From Clostridium sp. AF15-31 (lineage in GTDB: Bacteria; Bacillota; Clostridia; Lachnospirales; Lachnospiraceae), in the NCBI RefSeq assembly GCF_003461625.1, contig NZ_QTXL01000001.1, forward strand, positions 520,612 through 584,611: a stretch of DNA of 64,000 bases. The letters run 5' to 3'. A program made the translations under genes and the position numbers. Positions within the stretch are counted from its first letter, which is position 1. Each line of letters starts with the position of its first letter. The notes under the pieces are model-generated. The model saw nothing but the letters and a program-made list of their open reading frames with translations, had not been told where the DNA came from and did not search any database. Shown piece after piece: positions 52,047-62,876 of this stretch.

Positions 52047-52113
52047 AGAAAAGTCGGTACATGGTGAGTGAACAGGTTCTTGTTTCTCTCGGTATGTATC
52101 GGCTTTCTTTTTT
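52047..52113 (+). terminator. Rho-independent terminator
   Basis: AAAGTCGGTACAT and ATGTATCGGCTTT pair around a 30-base loop, followed by seven T residues. Confidence 0.75.
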
Positions 52114-52266
52114 TGCATTCGATGAATACAAGACTGTAAATTAAGAAAATATGGGAGATAGAAAAAAGATACATATGCATTTGTGTAGTTTTCATAAATT
52201 ATATAAATTAATTGTTAATTTGACTAAAAAATGAAAAACAAACGGTTTCCTTTTGTTTAAAATGAC

Positions 52267-52294
52267 TTGAAAAAATGGTGGTTTATGTTATAAT
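52267..52294 (+). promoter_or_regulatory. sigma-A type promoter of hpf
   Basis: TTGAAA (52267-52272), 16 bases and TATAAT (52289-52294), 46 bases before the ATG. Confidence 0.65.
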
Positions 52295-52340
52295 AAGACT
52301 ATCAATTCGGGGACACCCGAAAAAGAAGGAGTTGGGCAAC

Positions 52341-52868
52341 ATGAATTACATAATTAGTGGAAAAAACATCGATGTTACTGAAGGTTTAAAGAATGCAGTA
52401 TATGACAAGCTGTCCAAGCTTGAGAAATATTTCGCAGAAGATGCTGTTGCACAGGTTACATTTAGTGTAGAGAAAGACAGACAGAAGATAGAAGTTACGA
52501 TCCCTATGAAAGGACATATCATTCGTGCAGAACAGGTAAGTGATGATATGTATGTATCGATCGATCTTGTGCTAGAAGTAATCGAGAGACAGGTGAACAA
52601 GCATAAGAAGAAATTGATCGACAAGGAGCAGAATGCAGCATATCTCCAGAATTCATTTGTAGAAGAAGAAACAGATGAAGATGACGAGATTAAGATCGTT
52701 AGAAGCAAGAGATTTGCAGTAAAGCCTATGTATCCGGACGATGCATGCATCCAGATGGATCTGCTTGGACATAACTTCTATGTATTTAGAAATGCAGAGA
52801 CAGAAGAAGTAAATGTTGTCTACAAGAGAAAGGGTAATACATACGGATTGATCGAACCAGAATTTTAA
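52341..52868 (+). CDS. hpf: ribosome hibernation promoting factor, long form
   Basis: A 175-residue protein that dimerises idle 70S ribosomes to 100S particles. MNYIISGKNIDVTEGLKNAV starts the ribosome-binding domain, and the C-terminal dimerisation domain (about 115-175: RFAVKPMYPDDACIQMDLLGHNFYVFRNAETEEVNVVYKR, quoted in part by ends only) marks the long form. ATG 52341 has AAGGAG before it; the longer upstream frame has no support. Confidence 0.95.
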   Translation: MNYIISGKNIDVTEGLKNAVYDKLSKLEKYFAEDAVAQVTFSVEKDRQKIEVTIPMKGHIIRAEQVSDDMYVSIDLVLEVIERQVNKHKKKLIDKEQNAAYLQNSFVEEETDEDDEIKIVRSKRFAVKPMYPDDACIQMDLLGHNFYVFRNAETEEVNVVYKRKGNTYGLIEPEF

Positions 52869-52953
52869 TCTCGTACCTGCTGAGCAGGGACAGATATTTT
52901 CAGAAGCTATAGTCTGAAGAATGTCTGCCTGAGATTTTCGGATAAAAAGAAGG

Positions 52954-52988
52954 GTCGCCAGACAATTAACGCTGGCGGCTCTTTTTTT
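52954..52988 (+). terminator. Rho-independent terminator of hpf
   Basis: GTCGCCAG and CTGGCGGC pair (one G-U) around a ten-base loop, followed by seven T residues. Confidence 0.88.
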
Positions 52989-53067
52989 GTGGTCAGATTT
53001 AAAGAATGAATGTTGATTATTCATCATTATTTCATAAATGCTTTACCAAAGCTTTTCAGATTCATTC

Positions 53068-53096
53068 TTGATATAAATTTCATATGATGGTATTAT
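53068..53096 (+). promoter_or_regulatory. sigma-A type promoter of secA
   Basis: TTGATA (53068-53073), 17 bases and TATTAT (53091-53096), 59 bases before the ATG. Confidence 0.6.
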
Positions 53097-53155
53097 GTAC
53101 CCTGAGTAATAAGATTTGGATATGAAACCAAGAAAACAGTTAGGAGAATAATAGA

Positions 53156-55729
53156 ATGGGATTATTTGAAAAAGTATTTGGCACACATAGTGAGAAAGAA
53201 CTGAAGAAGATCGCTCCTATTGTGGACAAGATAGAAGCACTTGATTCTGACATGCAGGCATTGTCCGATGAGGAATTAAGAGCAAAGACAGCAGAATTCA
53301 AAGAGAGACTTGCAAATGGGGAAACGCTTGATGATCTGCTGGTAGAAGCATTTGCAGTTGTAAGAGAGGCTGCATACAGAGTGCTTGGCATCAAGCATTA
53401 TAGAGTACAGTTGATCGGTGGTGTTGTATTACATCAGGGACGTATCGCCGAGATGAGAACCGGTGAAGGTAAGACTCTTGTGTCTACACTTCCTGTATAC
53501 TTAAACGCACTGGAAGGCAAAGGTGTTCAGGTCGTAACAGTCAACGATTATCTGGCAAAGCGTGATGCTGAATGGATGGGTAAGGTTCATGAGTTCCTTG
53601 GACTTACAGTTGGTATCATTTTGAATTCATCTACAAATGATGAAAGACGTGACGCATATGCATGTGACATTACTTATGTAACAAATAATGAACTCGGTTT
53701 CGATTACTTAAGAGATAACATGGTTATCTATAAAGAAAAGCTTGTGTTAAGAGGACTTCATTATTGTGTAATCGACGAGGTCGACTCTGTATTGATCGAT
53801 GAGGCGAGAACACCTCTGATCATTTCAGGACAGAGCGGCAAATCGACAGAGCTTTATAAGATGTGCGATTACCTTGCAAGACGTATGAAGCGTGGTGAAG
53901 GTGATGGCGAGATCTCCAAGATGGATATGCTGATGAATACAGCAATTGAGGAAGACGGAGATTTTCTTGTAAATGAAAAAGACAAATACGTTATGCTGAC
54001 AGCAAACGGTGTGAAGGAAGTAGAGCAGTTCTTCCATATCGAGAACCTGTCCGATCCTGAGAATATCGAGATCCAGCATAACATAATTCTTGCACTTCGT
54101 GCACATAACCTGATGTTCCGTGACCGTGATTATGTTGTAAAGGATGACGAGGTTCTGATCGTTGATGAATTTACAGGACGTATCATGCCGGGTCGTCGTT
54201 TCTCAGACGGACTGCATCAGGCGATCGAAGCAAAGGAAAATGTAAAGGTTAAGAGAGAGTCCAAGACACTTGCTACGATCACATTCCAGAACTTCTTTAA
54301 TATGTTTGAGAAGAAAGCAGGTATGACAGGTACAGCAAGTACAGAGGAAGAAGAATTCAGAGAGATCTATGGTATGGATGTTGTAGAGATCCCAACCAAC
54401 CTTCCGGTACAGAGAATTGACCACCCGGATTCTATCTTCAAGACAAAGAAAGAAAAATTAAACGCTATTGTTGAGCAGATCAATGAGAGTTACAGAAAAG
54501 GACAGCCTGTTCTGGTTGGTACGATCAATATTGATGCATCTGAGGAACTCAGCCACATGCTCAGCAAGAAAAAAATTCCACATAAGGTATTAAATGCAAA
54601 ATTCCATGAGCTTGAGGCAGAGATCGTTGCAGAAGCAGGTCAGAAGAATGCAGTTACGATCGCAACGAACATGGCTGGTCGTGGTACGGATATTAAGCTT
54701 GGCGAGGGCGTTGCTGAACTTGGCGGACTTCGTATCATTGGTACAGAACGTCATGAGTCCAGACGAATCGATAATCAGCTCCGTGGACGTTCCGGTCGTC
54801 AGGGAGATCCGGGTGAATCCAAGTTCTACCTGTCTCTGGAAGATGATCTGATGAGATTGTTTGGTTCTGAGAGAGTTATGAGCCTTTATGATACATTGAA
54901 GATCCCGGAGGGCGAAGAGATCCAGCATAAGACAATCTCGAACTTCGTAGAGAAGGCCCAGAAGAAGATCGAAAGCAACAACTTCGCGATCAGAAAGAAT
55001 CTGTTAGAGTATGACCGTGTAAATAATGAACAGAGAGAGATCATGTATAAGGAGCGTCGGAGAGTCTTAGACGGTGAAGATATGCATGAAGTTATCCTGA
55101 AGATGCTCAAGGATGATATCAATGCATGTGTAGATACTGTATGCTCATCAGAAGCTGCACCAGAAGAGTGGAATATTGTAGAGCTTGACAATATGATCCG
55201 TGAGATCATTCCATTTACAGAACCAATCGCACTTACTGAGCATGAGATCAAAAAGGGTGACACAGAAGAACTCAAAGAGAGACTGTATAATGAGGCTGTG
55301 GAACTCTACCATGAGAAAGAAAAAGAATTCCCAAGTCCGGAAGATATGCGTGAGATCGAGCGTATTATCCTTCTGAAGGTAATTGATAGAAAATGGACTG
55401 ACCATATCGACGATATGGAACAGTTAAAGCAGGGCATCGGACTTCAGTCACTGGGTCAGAGAGATCCTGTTGTAGAATATAAGTTTGCCGGTTATGACAT
55501 GTTCAATGAAATGACAAGAGCAATTCAGGAGGATACAGTAAAACTGCTTCTTCGTGTTAAGGTTGAACAGAAGGTTGAACGTGAGGAAGTAAATAAAGTT
55601 ACAGGAACAAACAAGGATGATACTGTATCCAGAGGACCTGTAAAGAAAGCAAAAAAAATCGGAAGAAATGATCTGTGCCCATGCGGCAGCGGTAAGAAAT
55701 ATAAAAACTGCTGCGGACGGAACGAATAG
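53156..55729 (+). CDS. secA: preprotein translocase ATPase SecA
   Basis: An 857-residue motor of Sec export. Walker A is [14 protein letters not shown], the DEAD-like box is VIDEVDS, and the second helicase domain has [27 protein letters not shown] residues (ends quoted only). The C-terminal zinc-binding [13 protein letters not shown] is present, so the chain is complete. TTAGGAG precedes the ATG. It is followed 45 bases later by prfB, a common arrangement in Firmicutes. Confidence 0.98.
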   Translation: MGLFEKVFGTHSEKELKKIAPIVDKIEALDSDMQALSDEELRAKTAEFKERLANGETLDDLLVEAFAVVREAAYRVLGIKHYRVQLIGGVVLHQGRIAEMRTGEGKTLVSTLPVYLNALEGKGVQVVTVNDYLAKRDAEWMGKVHEFLGLTVGIILNSSTNDERRDAYACDITYVTNNELGFDYLRDNMVIYKEKLVLRGLHYCVIDEVDSVLIDEARTPLIISGQSGKSTELYKMCDYLARRMKRGEGDGEISKMDMLMNTAIEEDGDFLVNEKDKYVMLTANGVKEVEQFFHIENLSDPENIEIQHNIILALRAHNLMFRDRDYVVKDDEVLIVDEFTGRIMPGRRFSDGLHQAIEAKENVKVKRESKTLATITFQNFFNMFEKKAGMTGTASTEEEEFREIYGMDVVEIPTNLPVQRIDHPDSIFKTKKEKLNAIVEQINESYRKGQPVLVGTINIDASEELSHMLSKKKIPHKVLNAKFHELEAEIVAEAGQKNAVTIATNMAGRGTDIKLGEGVAELGGLRIIGTERHESRRIDNQLRGRSGRQGDPGESKFYLSLEDDLMRLFGSERVMSLYDTLKIPEGEEIQHKTISNFVEKAQKKIESNNFAIRKNLLEYDRVNNEQREIMYKERRRVLDGEDMHEVILKMLKDDINACVDTVCSSEAAPEEWNIVELDNMIREIIPFTEPIALTEHEIKKGDTEELKERLYNEAVELYHEKEKEFPSPEDMREIERIILLKVIDRKWTDHIDDMEQLKQGIGLQSLGQRDPVVEYKFAGYDMFNEMTRAIQEDTVKLLLRVKVEQKVEREEVNKVTGTNKDDTVSRGPVKKAKKIGRNDLCPCGSGKKYKNCCGRNE

Positions 55730-55774
55730 AAATAATGTGTTGCGGATGCAACCGATAAAGTAGGTGAGAAATTA

Positions 55775-56888
55775 ATGATAGAGACAGACCAGTTTAAGTT
55801 CACACTGAATCAGTACAGACAACCATTAATGGAAGTAAGGGATTCACTTTGACATCGCTGGCAGAAAAGACAGCATAGGAAAATTACAATATGAGATGGA
55901 ACAGCCGGGCTTCTGGGATGATGTAGCAAAGTCAACCAGTGTTTCCAGACAGTTAAAGGAGCTGCAGGATTCGCTGGAGGAATATCAGAAGCTGGAACAG
56001 GATTTTTCAGATATTGAAACCCTGATTCAGATGGCGGAAGAAGAGGGCGATTCCTCTATGATAGAGGAAATCGGTGAGATGCTGACAGCATTTCAGAAGG
56101 AATTCGAAAATTACAGGATCAGTCTTCTGCTGTCGGATGAGTTTGATGGTTACGATGCCGTTATGACGCTTCATGCAGGAGCCGGCGGGACAGAGTCCTG
56201 TGACTGGACATCGATGTTATACAGAATGTATACCAGATGGGCGGAAAAACACGGTTTTAAGGTGGAAGTACTTGACTATCTGGAAGGCGATGAGGCTGGC
56301 ATTAAGTCGGTTACGATGCAGATCAGTGGACAGAATGCTTATGGATATCTGAAATCAGAAAAAGGAGTACATCGTCTGGTTCGTATTTCACCGTTCAATG
56401 CAGCAGGCAAGCGGCAGACTTCATTTGCTTCCTGCGATGTGATACCGGAGATAGAGGAAGACCTGGAAGTGGATATCAATGAAGATGATCTCCGGATCGA
56501 TACTTACAGATCGAGCGGAGCCGGTGGACAGCACATCAATAAGACATCATCGGCGGTTCGTATCACGCACATTCCGACCGGTATCGTAGTACAATGCCAG
56601 AATGAGCGTTCACAGCATATGAATAAGGATAAGGCTATGCAGATGCTGAAGTCTAAGCTGTATCTGATCAAGAAACAGGAGAATTTGGATAAGATTTCGG
56701 ATATTCGGGGTGAGATACTGGAGAATGGATTTGGAAGCCAGATCCGGTCTTATGTTATGCAGCCGTATACGATGGTGAAGGATCACCGGACAGGTGAAGA
56801 AAGCGGAAATGTTGCCGCAGTTTTAGATGGAGAACTCGACGGATTTATGAATGCATATTTAAAATGGTGCAGCCGGAGTGAGTCGTAA
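55775..56888 (+). CDS. prfB: peptide chain release factor 2, with programmed +1 frameshift
   Basis: The gene starts at ATG 55775 and reads 25 codons to CTT (55847-55849), then meets TGA at 55850. A +1 slip at CTT-TGA-C continues at 55851 to the stop at 56888, giving 370 residues. The site keeps the AGG codon four codons before TGA and the CTTTGAC heptamer of the bacterial RF2 site. RF2 marks are SPF (RISPFNAAG) and the GGQ motif (SSGAGGQHINKTSSAVR). Low RF2 lets ribosomes shift, so the protein controls its own level. Confidence 0.96.
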
Positions 56889-56924
56889 TATACAAAAAAG
56901 AATGCAAAAAGGAGAGACACCCAC

Positions 56925-58139
56925 ATGGTAAATATAGCAGTATTAGGTTATGGTACAGTTGGTTCAGGCGTGGTTGAAGTAATCAATACAAATCACGAGA
57001 TCATTAATAAGAGAGCGGGAGAAGAGATTAACATCAAGTATGTTCTTGATCTGAGAGATTTCCCGGGAGATCCTGTACAGCAGATACTGACACATGACTT
57101 CAATGACATCTTAAACGATGATGAAGTAAAGGTTGTTGTTGAAGTAATGGGAGGAATCAATCCTGCCTATACATTTGTAAAACAGTGCCTTGCAGCAGGC
57201 AAGAGTGTAGCAACATCCAATAAGGAACTGGTAGCTTCTCACGGACCGGAATTACTTGCGATCGCAAAAGAGAACAATGTGAATTTCTTATTTGAGGCAT
57301 CTGTTGGCGGTGGTATTCCGATCATCCGTCCATTAAATACCTCTATCACAGCAGATGAAGTAACAGAGATCACAGGTATCTTAAACGGAACAACAAATTA
57401 TATCCTGACCAAGATGGATCAGGAAGGTGCATCTTATGATGAAGTGCTGAAGCAGGCACAGGATCTGGGATATGCAGAAAGAAATCCGGAAGCAGACGTA
57501 GAAGGTGGAGATGCGTGTAGAAAGATCGCTATCCTGACTTCTATCGTATATGGAAAGCATCTGGATTACACTAAGATCCATACAGAAGGAATCACAAAGA
57601 TCTCAACAGAAGATTTCAAATATGCAGATGCACTTGGCGTATCGATCAAATTAGTAGGTACGACTAAAAAGGAAGGAGATACCTTATACTCCTTCGTTGC
57701 ACCTATGATGCTGGACGAGAACCATCCATTATCCGGTATCCATGATGTATTCAATGGCATATTTGTACATGGAAATGTTGTAGATGATATCATGTTCTAT
57801 GGAAGAGGAGCTGGAAAGCTTCCAACAGCATCCGCCGTTGTATCCGATGTTGTAGACGAAGTAAAACATATGGGTAAGAATATTATGGCAAGTTGGGATG
57901 CAGAAGCACTTCCGATCGGTGATTTCAGAGATGCGGTTAATCGTTTCTTCATACGAGTAAGTGCAGATGCGATCACAAAAGATGAGATCCAGAAGCTGTT
58001 TGGTGATGTGACATATGTAACAGCAGAAGGTGTGGACGGAGAGCTTGCATTTATCACTTCGTCCATGACTGAGGGCAGTTTTGCTGATATTACAGCTAAA
58101 ATTGATAAAATTTTCAGCATAATCAGAGTAGCATTTTAG
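56925..58139 (+). CDS. hom: homoserine dehydrogenase
   Basis: A 404-residue enzyme that reduces aspartate semialdehyde to homoserine for Thr and Met synthesis. The NAD-binding GYGTVGSGVVEVI, the substrate region (GGGIPIIRPLNTS, LNGTTNYILTKM) and EGGDACRKIAIL are conserved. The C-terminal 80 residues look like a short ACT-type regulatory domain. AAAGGAGAG lies before the ATG. Confidence 0.96.
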   Translation: MVNIAVLGYGTVGSGVVEVINTNHEIINKRAGEEINIKYVLDLRDFPGDPVQQILTHDFNDILNDDEVKVVVEVMGGINPAYTFVKQCLAAGKSVATSNKELVASHGPELLAIAKENNVNFLFEASVGGGIPIIRPLNTSITADEVTEITGILNGTTNYILTKMDQEGASYDEVLKQAQDLGYAERNPEADVEGGDACRKIAILTSIVYGKHLDYTKIHTEGITKISTEDFKYADALGVSIKLVGTTKKEGDTLYSFVAPMMLDENHPLSGIHDVFNGIFVHGNVVDDIMFYGRGAGKLPTASAVVSDVVDEVKHMGKNIMASWDAEALPIGDFRDAVNRFFIRVSADAITKDEIQKLFGDVTYVTAEGVDGELAFITSSMTEGSFADITAKIDKIFSIIRVAF

Positions 58140-58238
58140 AGAAAAAAGTTGTATAACCATAAGATGGCCGATGTAAAAACGGGTTATCACTATATGGAAA
58201 TAGCCGGATGATCAGATGAAAAGAAAAGGAGGACACCG

Positions 58239-58718
58239 ATGAAAAGAGCCGACTACATTAGCTGGGATCAGTATTTTATGGGTATTGCACTGTTGTCAGC
58301 AGAGAGAAGCAAAGATCCTTCCACTCAGGTTGGTGCATGTATTGTAGACGATAATAATCGTATTCTGTCGGAAGGGTATAATGGTATGCCTGCCGGATGT
58401 GAAGACGATATCATGCCATGGGGAAAAATCGGTGATCCTTTGAACAATAAATATTTCTTTGTGTGTCATGCAGAATTAAATGCCATCCTGAATTACAGAG
58501 GCGGTAGCTTAAAGGACGCAAGACTTTATTCGACCTTATTCCCTTGCAATGAATGTGCGAAAGCAATCATTCAGTGTGGGATAAAAGAGGTGATCTATCT
58601 GTCGGATAAATATGCCAGTACCGACAGCACGATGGCATCCAAGAGAATGTTTGATATGGCAGGAGTTACTTATCGGCCATATGAAGTAAAAGGAAAGAAG
58701 ATAACGATAGATTTATGA
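58239..58718 (+). CDS. dCMP deaminase (ComEB-like)
   Basis: A 159-residue zinc enzyme that deaminates dCMP to dUMP for thymidylate supply. The zinc and proton-shuttle motifs are HAELNAI and PCNECAK. AAAGGAGG is well placed before the ATG. Its stop overlaps the start of tsaE by four bases. Confidence 0.93.
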   Translation: MKRADYISWDQYFMGIALLSAERSKDPSTQVGACIVDDNNRILSEGYNGMPAGCEDDIMPWGKIGDPLNNKYFFVCHAELNAILNYRGGSLKDARLYSTLFPCNECAKAIIQCGIKEVIYLSDKYASTDSTMASKRMFDMAGVTYRPYEVKGKKITIDL

Positions 58719-59146
58719 TGATTGTAAAAGAAAGCAACAGCAGAGAAGACACATACAGGATCGGACGGGAGCTTGGCGAACAGGCGGTTCCGGGACAGGT
58801 TTTCTGTTTCTTTGGAGATCTGGGCGTAGGAAAGACGATATTTTCACAGGGATTTGCCAAAGGTCTTGGAGTCGATGATATTGTGAACAGCCCTACATTT
58901 ACGATCGTGAAAGAATATGATAACGGACGGCTTCCGTTATATCATTTTGATGTCTATCGGATCGGAGATGTAGATGAGATGGAAGAGATCGGCTACAATG
59001 AGATGGTATACGGTGATGGAGTATGCCTGATCGAATGGGCAAATCTGATCGAAGAGATCCTTCCGGATCATTATCAGAAGATAACGATTGAAAAAGACCT
59101 TGAAAAAGGGACAGATTATAGAAAGATAACGATAGAAGAGGTTTAA
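58715..59146 (+). CDS. tsaE: tRNA threonylcarbamoyladenosine synthesis ATPase TsaE
   Basis: A 143-residue P-loop protein (GDLGVGKTIFSQGFA, then NSPTFTIVKEY and LIEWAN) that works with TsaB and TsaD to make t6A37 on ANN-reading tRNAs. The ATG overlaps the previous stop (ATGA) and no separate ribosome binding site is seen. Confidence 0.95.
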   Translation: MMIVKESNSREDTYRIGRELGEQAVPGQVFCFFGDLGVGKTIFSQGFAKGLGVDDIVNSPTFTIVKEYDNGRLPLYHFDVYRIGDVDEMEEIGYNEMVYGDGVCLIEWANLIEEILPDHYQKITIEKDLEKGTDYRKITIEEV

Positions 59147-59150
59147 AGAT

Positions 59151-59861
59151 ATGAAGATCCTCGCTCTGGACAGCTCAGGGCTGGTTGCATCCGTTGCCTT
59201 ATTAGAGAATGACAATCTGGTTGCAGAATTTACAGTAAATAACAAAAAGACACATTCACAGACCTTGCTTCCAATGCTGGACGAGGTTGTAAACGCAGCA
59301 GGTATTGAGCTTGATGCAGTAGATGCGATCGCAATCGCAGCAGGTCCGGGGTCATTTACCGGACTGCGTATCGGAGCAGCAACGGTAAAAGGGCTGTCGC
59401 TTGCACTTGATAAGCCGGTCGTGCCTGTTCCGACACTGGAAGGACTTGCATACAATTTCTGGGGAAGTGACAGGCTGATCTGTCCGATCATGGATGCCAG
59501 AAGAAATCAGGTCTATACTGGATTGTACAGATTTGACGAAGCAGGTAATCTGGTTACAGAGATGGATCAGATACCGATGGATGTAAATGAGTTGATCGAT
59601 CTGCTTCTTGAAAAAGATGAAGAAGTGCAGTTTACAGGTGATGGCATACAGGTGTATGGATCTCAGATCCTGTCAAAGATGAAGCATGCACGTCTGGCAC
59701 CGGCACATCTGAACAAACAGAAGGCTGGATCAGTCGCATATGCCGGCGCTTACCGGTATGCGCATGAACAATATATAAATGGAGATGATTTTGCTCCGGA
59801 ATATCTGAGAATGTCTCAGGCAGAAAGAGAAAGAAAAGAGAAAGGTGAAAGAAATGAGTAA
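59151..59861 (+). CDS. tsaB: tRNA threonylcarbamoyladenosine complex dimerisation subunit TsaB
   Basis: A 236-residue ASKHA-fold protein (KILALDSSGLVASVALL, then AAGPGSFTGLRIGAATVKG) that pairs with TsaD. It starts four bases after tsaE and ends inside the start of rimI. Confidence 0.95.
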   Translation: MKILALDSSGLVASVALLENDNLVAEFTVNNKKTHSQTLLPMLDEVVNAAGIELDAVDAIAIAAGPGSFTGLRIGAATVKGLSLALDKPVVPVPTLEGLAYNFWGSDRLICPIMDARRNQVYTGLYRFDEAGNLVTEMDQIPMDVNELIDLLLEKDEEVQFTGDGIQVYGSQILSKMKHARLAPAHLNKQKAGSVAYAGAYRYAHEQYINGDDFAPEYLRMSQAERERKEKGERNE

Positions 59862-60357
59862 TAGCGTCAGTGATGGCGGGGCGGCGGGGCCCTATTTAGA
59901 CAACATTGAGATAAGAGAAGGCGATGAGGAACAGTTGCTTGATATTGTTTCTCTGGGAGAAAAAGTATTTATGAGTTCCTGGAATGAGCAGATGGTTGCG
60001 ACATCCATGTATGGAACGTATGATACCGTGCTTACAGCAGTTGACACAACGAAGGATGACAAGGTGGTTGGTTATTGTATCTTTACTGCACCGTGTGAGG
60101 ATTGTGAACTGCTTCGGATTGCTGTTGATAAAGATTACAGGAAATGTGGAATCGGACACAGACTGATGAAAGAAATGATCCGCATGTGTGTAGAAGACAA
60201 TGTAGAAAAGATCTTCTTGGAGGTTCGTGAGTCTAATGACACAGCAATATCAATGTATGAATCACTAGGCTTCGATGAGATTTCCAGAAGGAAAGATTAT
60301 TATAAAAAACCAACAGAAGATGCTGTTATTATGGAACTGAAGTGTTCACACTCATAA
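59854..60357 (+). CDS. rimI: ribosomal protein S18 alanine N-acetyltransferase RimI-like
   Basis: A 167-residue GNAT acetyltransferase. Acetyl-CoA binding is by DKDYRKCGIGHRLMKEM, and the C-terminal MYESLGFDEISRRKDYY is typical of RimI. Position after tsaB supports RimI. ATG 59854 is favoured, with GAAAGGTG before it; GTG 59845 lies within that site. It overlaps tsaB by eight bases. Confidence 0.88.
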   Translation: MSNSVSDGGAAGPYLDNIEIREGDEEQLLDIVSLGEKVFMSSWNEQMVATSMYGTYDTVLTAVDTTKDDKVVGYCIFTAPCEDCELLRIAVDKDYRKCGIGHRLMKEMIRMCVEDNVEKIFLEVRESNDTAISMYESLGFDEISRRKDYYKKPTEDAVIMELKCSHS

Positions 60358-60465
60358 TACATAGATGACAGGAATTCCCACTACCAAAGATGCGTTTTTT
60401 CTATTATAATCGACAATAGAAAAGATACAGAGATCACCGGGGAACCGGAAGATCAGGAGGAAATT

Positions 60466-60684
60466 ATGATGGATGTAATACGCTGCAATATGTGTGGGAA
60501 AGAATTGTCAGTCAGAAATGACATTTTGATGGAAGATGCAATTATAATTTCAAAAAAGTGGGGATACTTCTCAAAGAAAGATGGAGAAACCCACAGGATC
60601 TGTATATGCGAAGATTGTTATGACCAGCTGGCAGACAGCTTTGCAGTACCGGTACAGAGAGACGAAACGGCAGAATATATGTAG
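60466..60684 (+). CDS. small zinc-ribbon-like protein
   Basis: A 72-residue protein with CNMCG near the N-terminus and CICEDC near residue 48, four to five Cys that could bind zinc. AGGAGG lies before the ATG pair 60466/60469. Function is not recognised. Confidence 0.78.
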   Translation: MMDVIRCNMCGKELSVRNDILMEDAIIISKKWGYFSKKDGETHRICICEDCYDQLADSFAVPVQRDETAEYM

Positions 60685-60690
60685 AACCAG

Positions 60691-60722
60691 AGAGTCATTT
60701 GAATATAAAATGACTCTTTTTT
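60691..60722 (+). terminator. Rho-independent terminator
   Basis: AGAGTCATTT and AAATGACTCT form a perfect 10-bp stem with a seven-base loop and a T run. Confidence 0.86.
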
Positions 60723-60778
60723 CCTTACAGGAGAAATGGTTTACAGACAGAGTGGAAACAGAAGTTGGAGGATAGAAT

Positions 60779-61687
60779 ATGTTAGATGTATGTTTGCTTG
60801 GTACAGGCGGAATGATGCCACTTCCGTACAGAGCGTTGACATCCATGATGATACGATACAATGGCAGCTCTATATTAGTTGATTGTGGTGAAGGAACGCA
60901 GGTAGCAGTCAAACAGCAGGGATGGAGCTTCAAACCGATCGATGTGATCCTGTTCACACATTTTCATGCAGATCATATCAGCGGATTGCCTGGGCTACTC
61001 CTGACAATCGGAAATGCAGAACGAAAGGATCCGGTTCTGATGGTTGGACCAAAACGGTTGGAACGGGTAGTGAACTCTCTGCGCGTGATCGCACCGGAGC
61101 TTCCATTTGAGATACAGTTTAAAGAACTGACAGAGGAAGAAGAAGAATTTGAAGTGTGTGGTTTACGTGCAAATGCGTACCGGGTAAATCATAATGTTAC
61201 CTGTTATGGATATTCATTTGAGCTTGACCGTGCTGGTAAATTCGATGTGGAACGTGCACGTGCACAGGAGGTTCCGATGCAGATCTGGAATACATTGCAG
61301 AAGGGCATGACGATAGAACTGGGCGGCAGGCTCTATACACCGGATATGGTTATGGGACCGGATCGGAAAGGACTTAAGGTCACATATTGTACAGATACCC
61401 GTCCGACACCACTTATTACAAAACATGCGGCAGGCTCAGACTTGTTTATCTGCGAAGGAATGTATGGTGAACCGGACAAATACGAAAAGGCAGTTTCCCA
61501 TAAGCATATGACAATGTATGAGGCGGCGGAGATTGCGAAAGAGGCAGAAGTAAAACAGATGTGGCTGACACATTATAGTCCGTCCCTGATCAAGCCGATG
61601 CAGTACATGGATGAAGTAAGAAAAATATTCCCGGCTGCGGTTGCAGGAAAAGACCGGATGGAGACAACGTTAAAATTTGAAGACTGA
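60779..61687 (+). CDS. rnz: ribonuclease Z
   Basis: A 302-residue metallo-beta-lactamase-fold nuclease that cuts the 3' trailer of tRNA precursors without encoded CCA. Metal ligands are in THFHADHISG; further His and Asp lie in RVNHNV, CTDTRP and SHKHMT/THYSPS. Neither tRNA at the end of the window encodes CCA, which fits a need for this enzyme. TTGGAGG precedes the ATG. Confidence 0.95.
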   Translation: MLDVCLLGTGGMMPLPYRALTSMMIRYNGSSILVDCGEGTQVAVKQQGWSFKPIDVILFTHFHADHISGLPGLLLTIGNAERKDPVLMVGPKRLERVVNSLRVIAPELPFEIQFKELTEEEEEFEVCGLRANAYRVNHNVTCYGYSFELDRAGKFDVERARAQEVPMQIWNTLQKGMTIELGGRLYTPDMVMGPDRKGLKVTYCTDTRPTPLITKHAAGSDLFICEGMYGEPDKYEKAVSHKHMTMYEAAEIAKEAEVKQMWLTHYSPSLIKPMQYMDEVRKIFPAAVAGKDRMETTLKFED

Positions 61688-61723
61688 TACAGACGATAAA
61701 ACGGGAAAAAGAGGAAGATGAAA

Positions 61724-62749
61724 ATGGAGAAAAAAGATATAAAGATTCTGGCAATTGAATCATCTTGTGATGAGACTTCAGCGGCTGTCGTCGTAAACGG
61801 TAGGGAAGTATTATCAAATATCATATATTCACAGATTGACATTCACACACTGTATGGCGGCGTTGTTCCTGAGATAGCGTCAAGAAAACACATCGAGAAA
61901 GTGAATCAGGTAATAAGGACTGCACTGAAAGAAGCAGACTGTACTCTGGATGATATAGATGCGATCGCAGTTACATATGGGCCGGGCTTAGTAGGAGCTT
62001 TGCTGGTTGGAGTAGGAGCAGCAAAGGCGATCAGCTATGCAAAGAATATCCCATTGGTAGGCGTTCATCATATAGAGGGACATATTGCTGCTAATTTTAT
62101 AGAAGATAAGACATTGGAACCGCCATTTATGTGTCTGGTTGTATCCGGCGGACATACCCATCTGGTAAAGGTGACAGACTACGGGCAGTTTGAGATCCTT
62201 GGTGTGACCAGAGATGATGCGGCAGGTGAAGCATTTGACAAAGTAGCAAGAGCTATCGGACTTGGATACCCGGGTGGACCGAAGGTAGATAAGCTTGCAA
62301 AAGAGGGAAATCCGGATGCAATTGAATTCCCTAGAGCAAAGATTTCCGATTCTGCATATGATTTCAGCTTCAGTGGTCTGAAGTCTGCAGTTTTAAATTA
62401 TATCAATCAGAAGGAAATGAAGAATGAGGAGATCAACCGCGCAGATGTAGCGGCATCCTTCCAGAAAGCGGTAACGGATGTACTGACAGAACATACCATC
62501 TATGCAGCCAGGAAATATGGCATGGATAAAGTTGCGCTGGCAGGCGGTGTTGCATCCAACTCAGCACTTCGTGCATCGATGAAAGCGGCCTGCGAAAAAG
62601 CAGGAATTCAGTTATATTATCCGGCACCGATCCTTTGCACCGATAATGCAGCCATGATCGGAGCGGCTGGTTATTATGAATTCATAAAAGGTACCAGACA
62701 CGGGCTGGATCTGAATGCAGTTCCAAATCTGAAATTAGGCGAGCGGTAG
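61724..62749 (+). CDS. tsaD: tRNA threonylcarbamoyltransferase TsaD
   Basis: A 341-residue ASKHA enzyme that transfers threonylcarbamoyl to A37 of t[16 protein letters not shown], iron ligands in GVHHIEGH and the C-terminal [12 protein letters not shown] are conserved. ATG 61724 has GAGG nine bases before it; ATG 61718 would be only three bases away. It completes the t6A set with tsaE and tsaB. Confidence 0.96.
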   Translation: MEKKDIKILAIESSCDETSAAVVVNGREVLSNIIYSQIDIHTLYGGVVPEIASRKHIEKVNQVIRTALKEADCTLDDIDAIAVTYGPGLVGALLVGVGAAKAISYAKNIPLVGVHHIEGHIAANFIEDKTLEPPFMCLVVSGGHTHLVKVTDYGQFEILGVTRDDAAGEAFDKVARAIGLGYPGGPKVDKLAKEGNPDAIEFPRAKISDSAYDFSFSGLKSAVLNYINQKEMKNEEINRADVAASFQKAVTDVLTEHTIYAARKYGMDKVALAGGVASNSALRASMKAACEKAGIQLYYPAPILCTDNAAMIGAAGYYEFIKGTRHGLDLNAVPNLKLGER

Positions 62750-62876
62750 AAGGATACAGTAAGAAGTGAATGCAGATTGCTCTGCTGCTTTGTGAGTGTT
62801 TGTAAATATATGGTGAAAGAATACAATATGAAACAAATAATAAAGGCAAAAAAGATAAAAGGATAGAAGAGAAAAC

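Larger units (their letters stand above)
52030..52340. other. intergenic region with terminator and hpf promoter
   Basis: A 311-base gap with the NlpC/P60 terminator (52047-52113), an AT-rich stretch and the hpf promoter (52267-52294). No gene is seen. Confidence 0.6.

Noticed and set aside
55775..55860. prfB as a pseudogene with a sequencing frameshift
   Set aside because: The CTTTGAC site is the known programmed frameshift and both parts are conserved.
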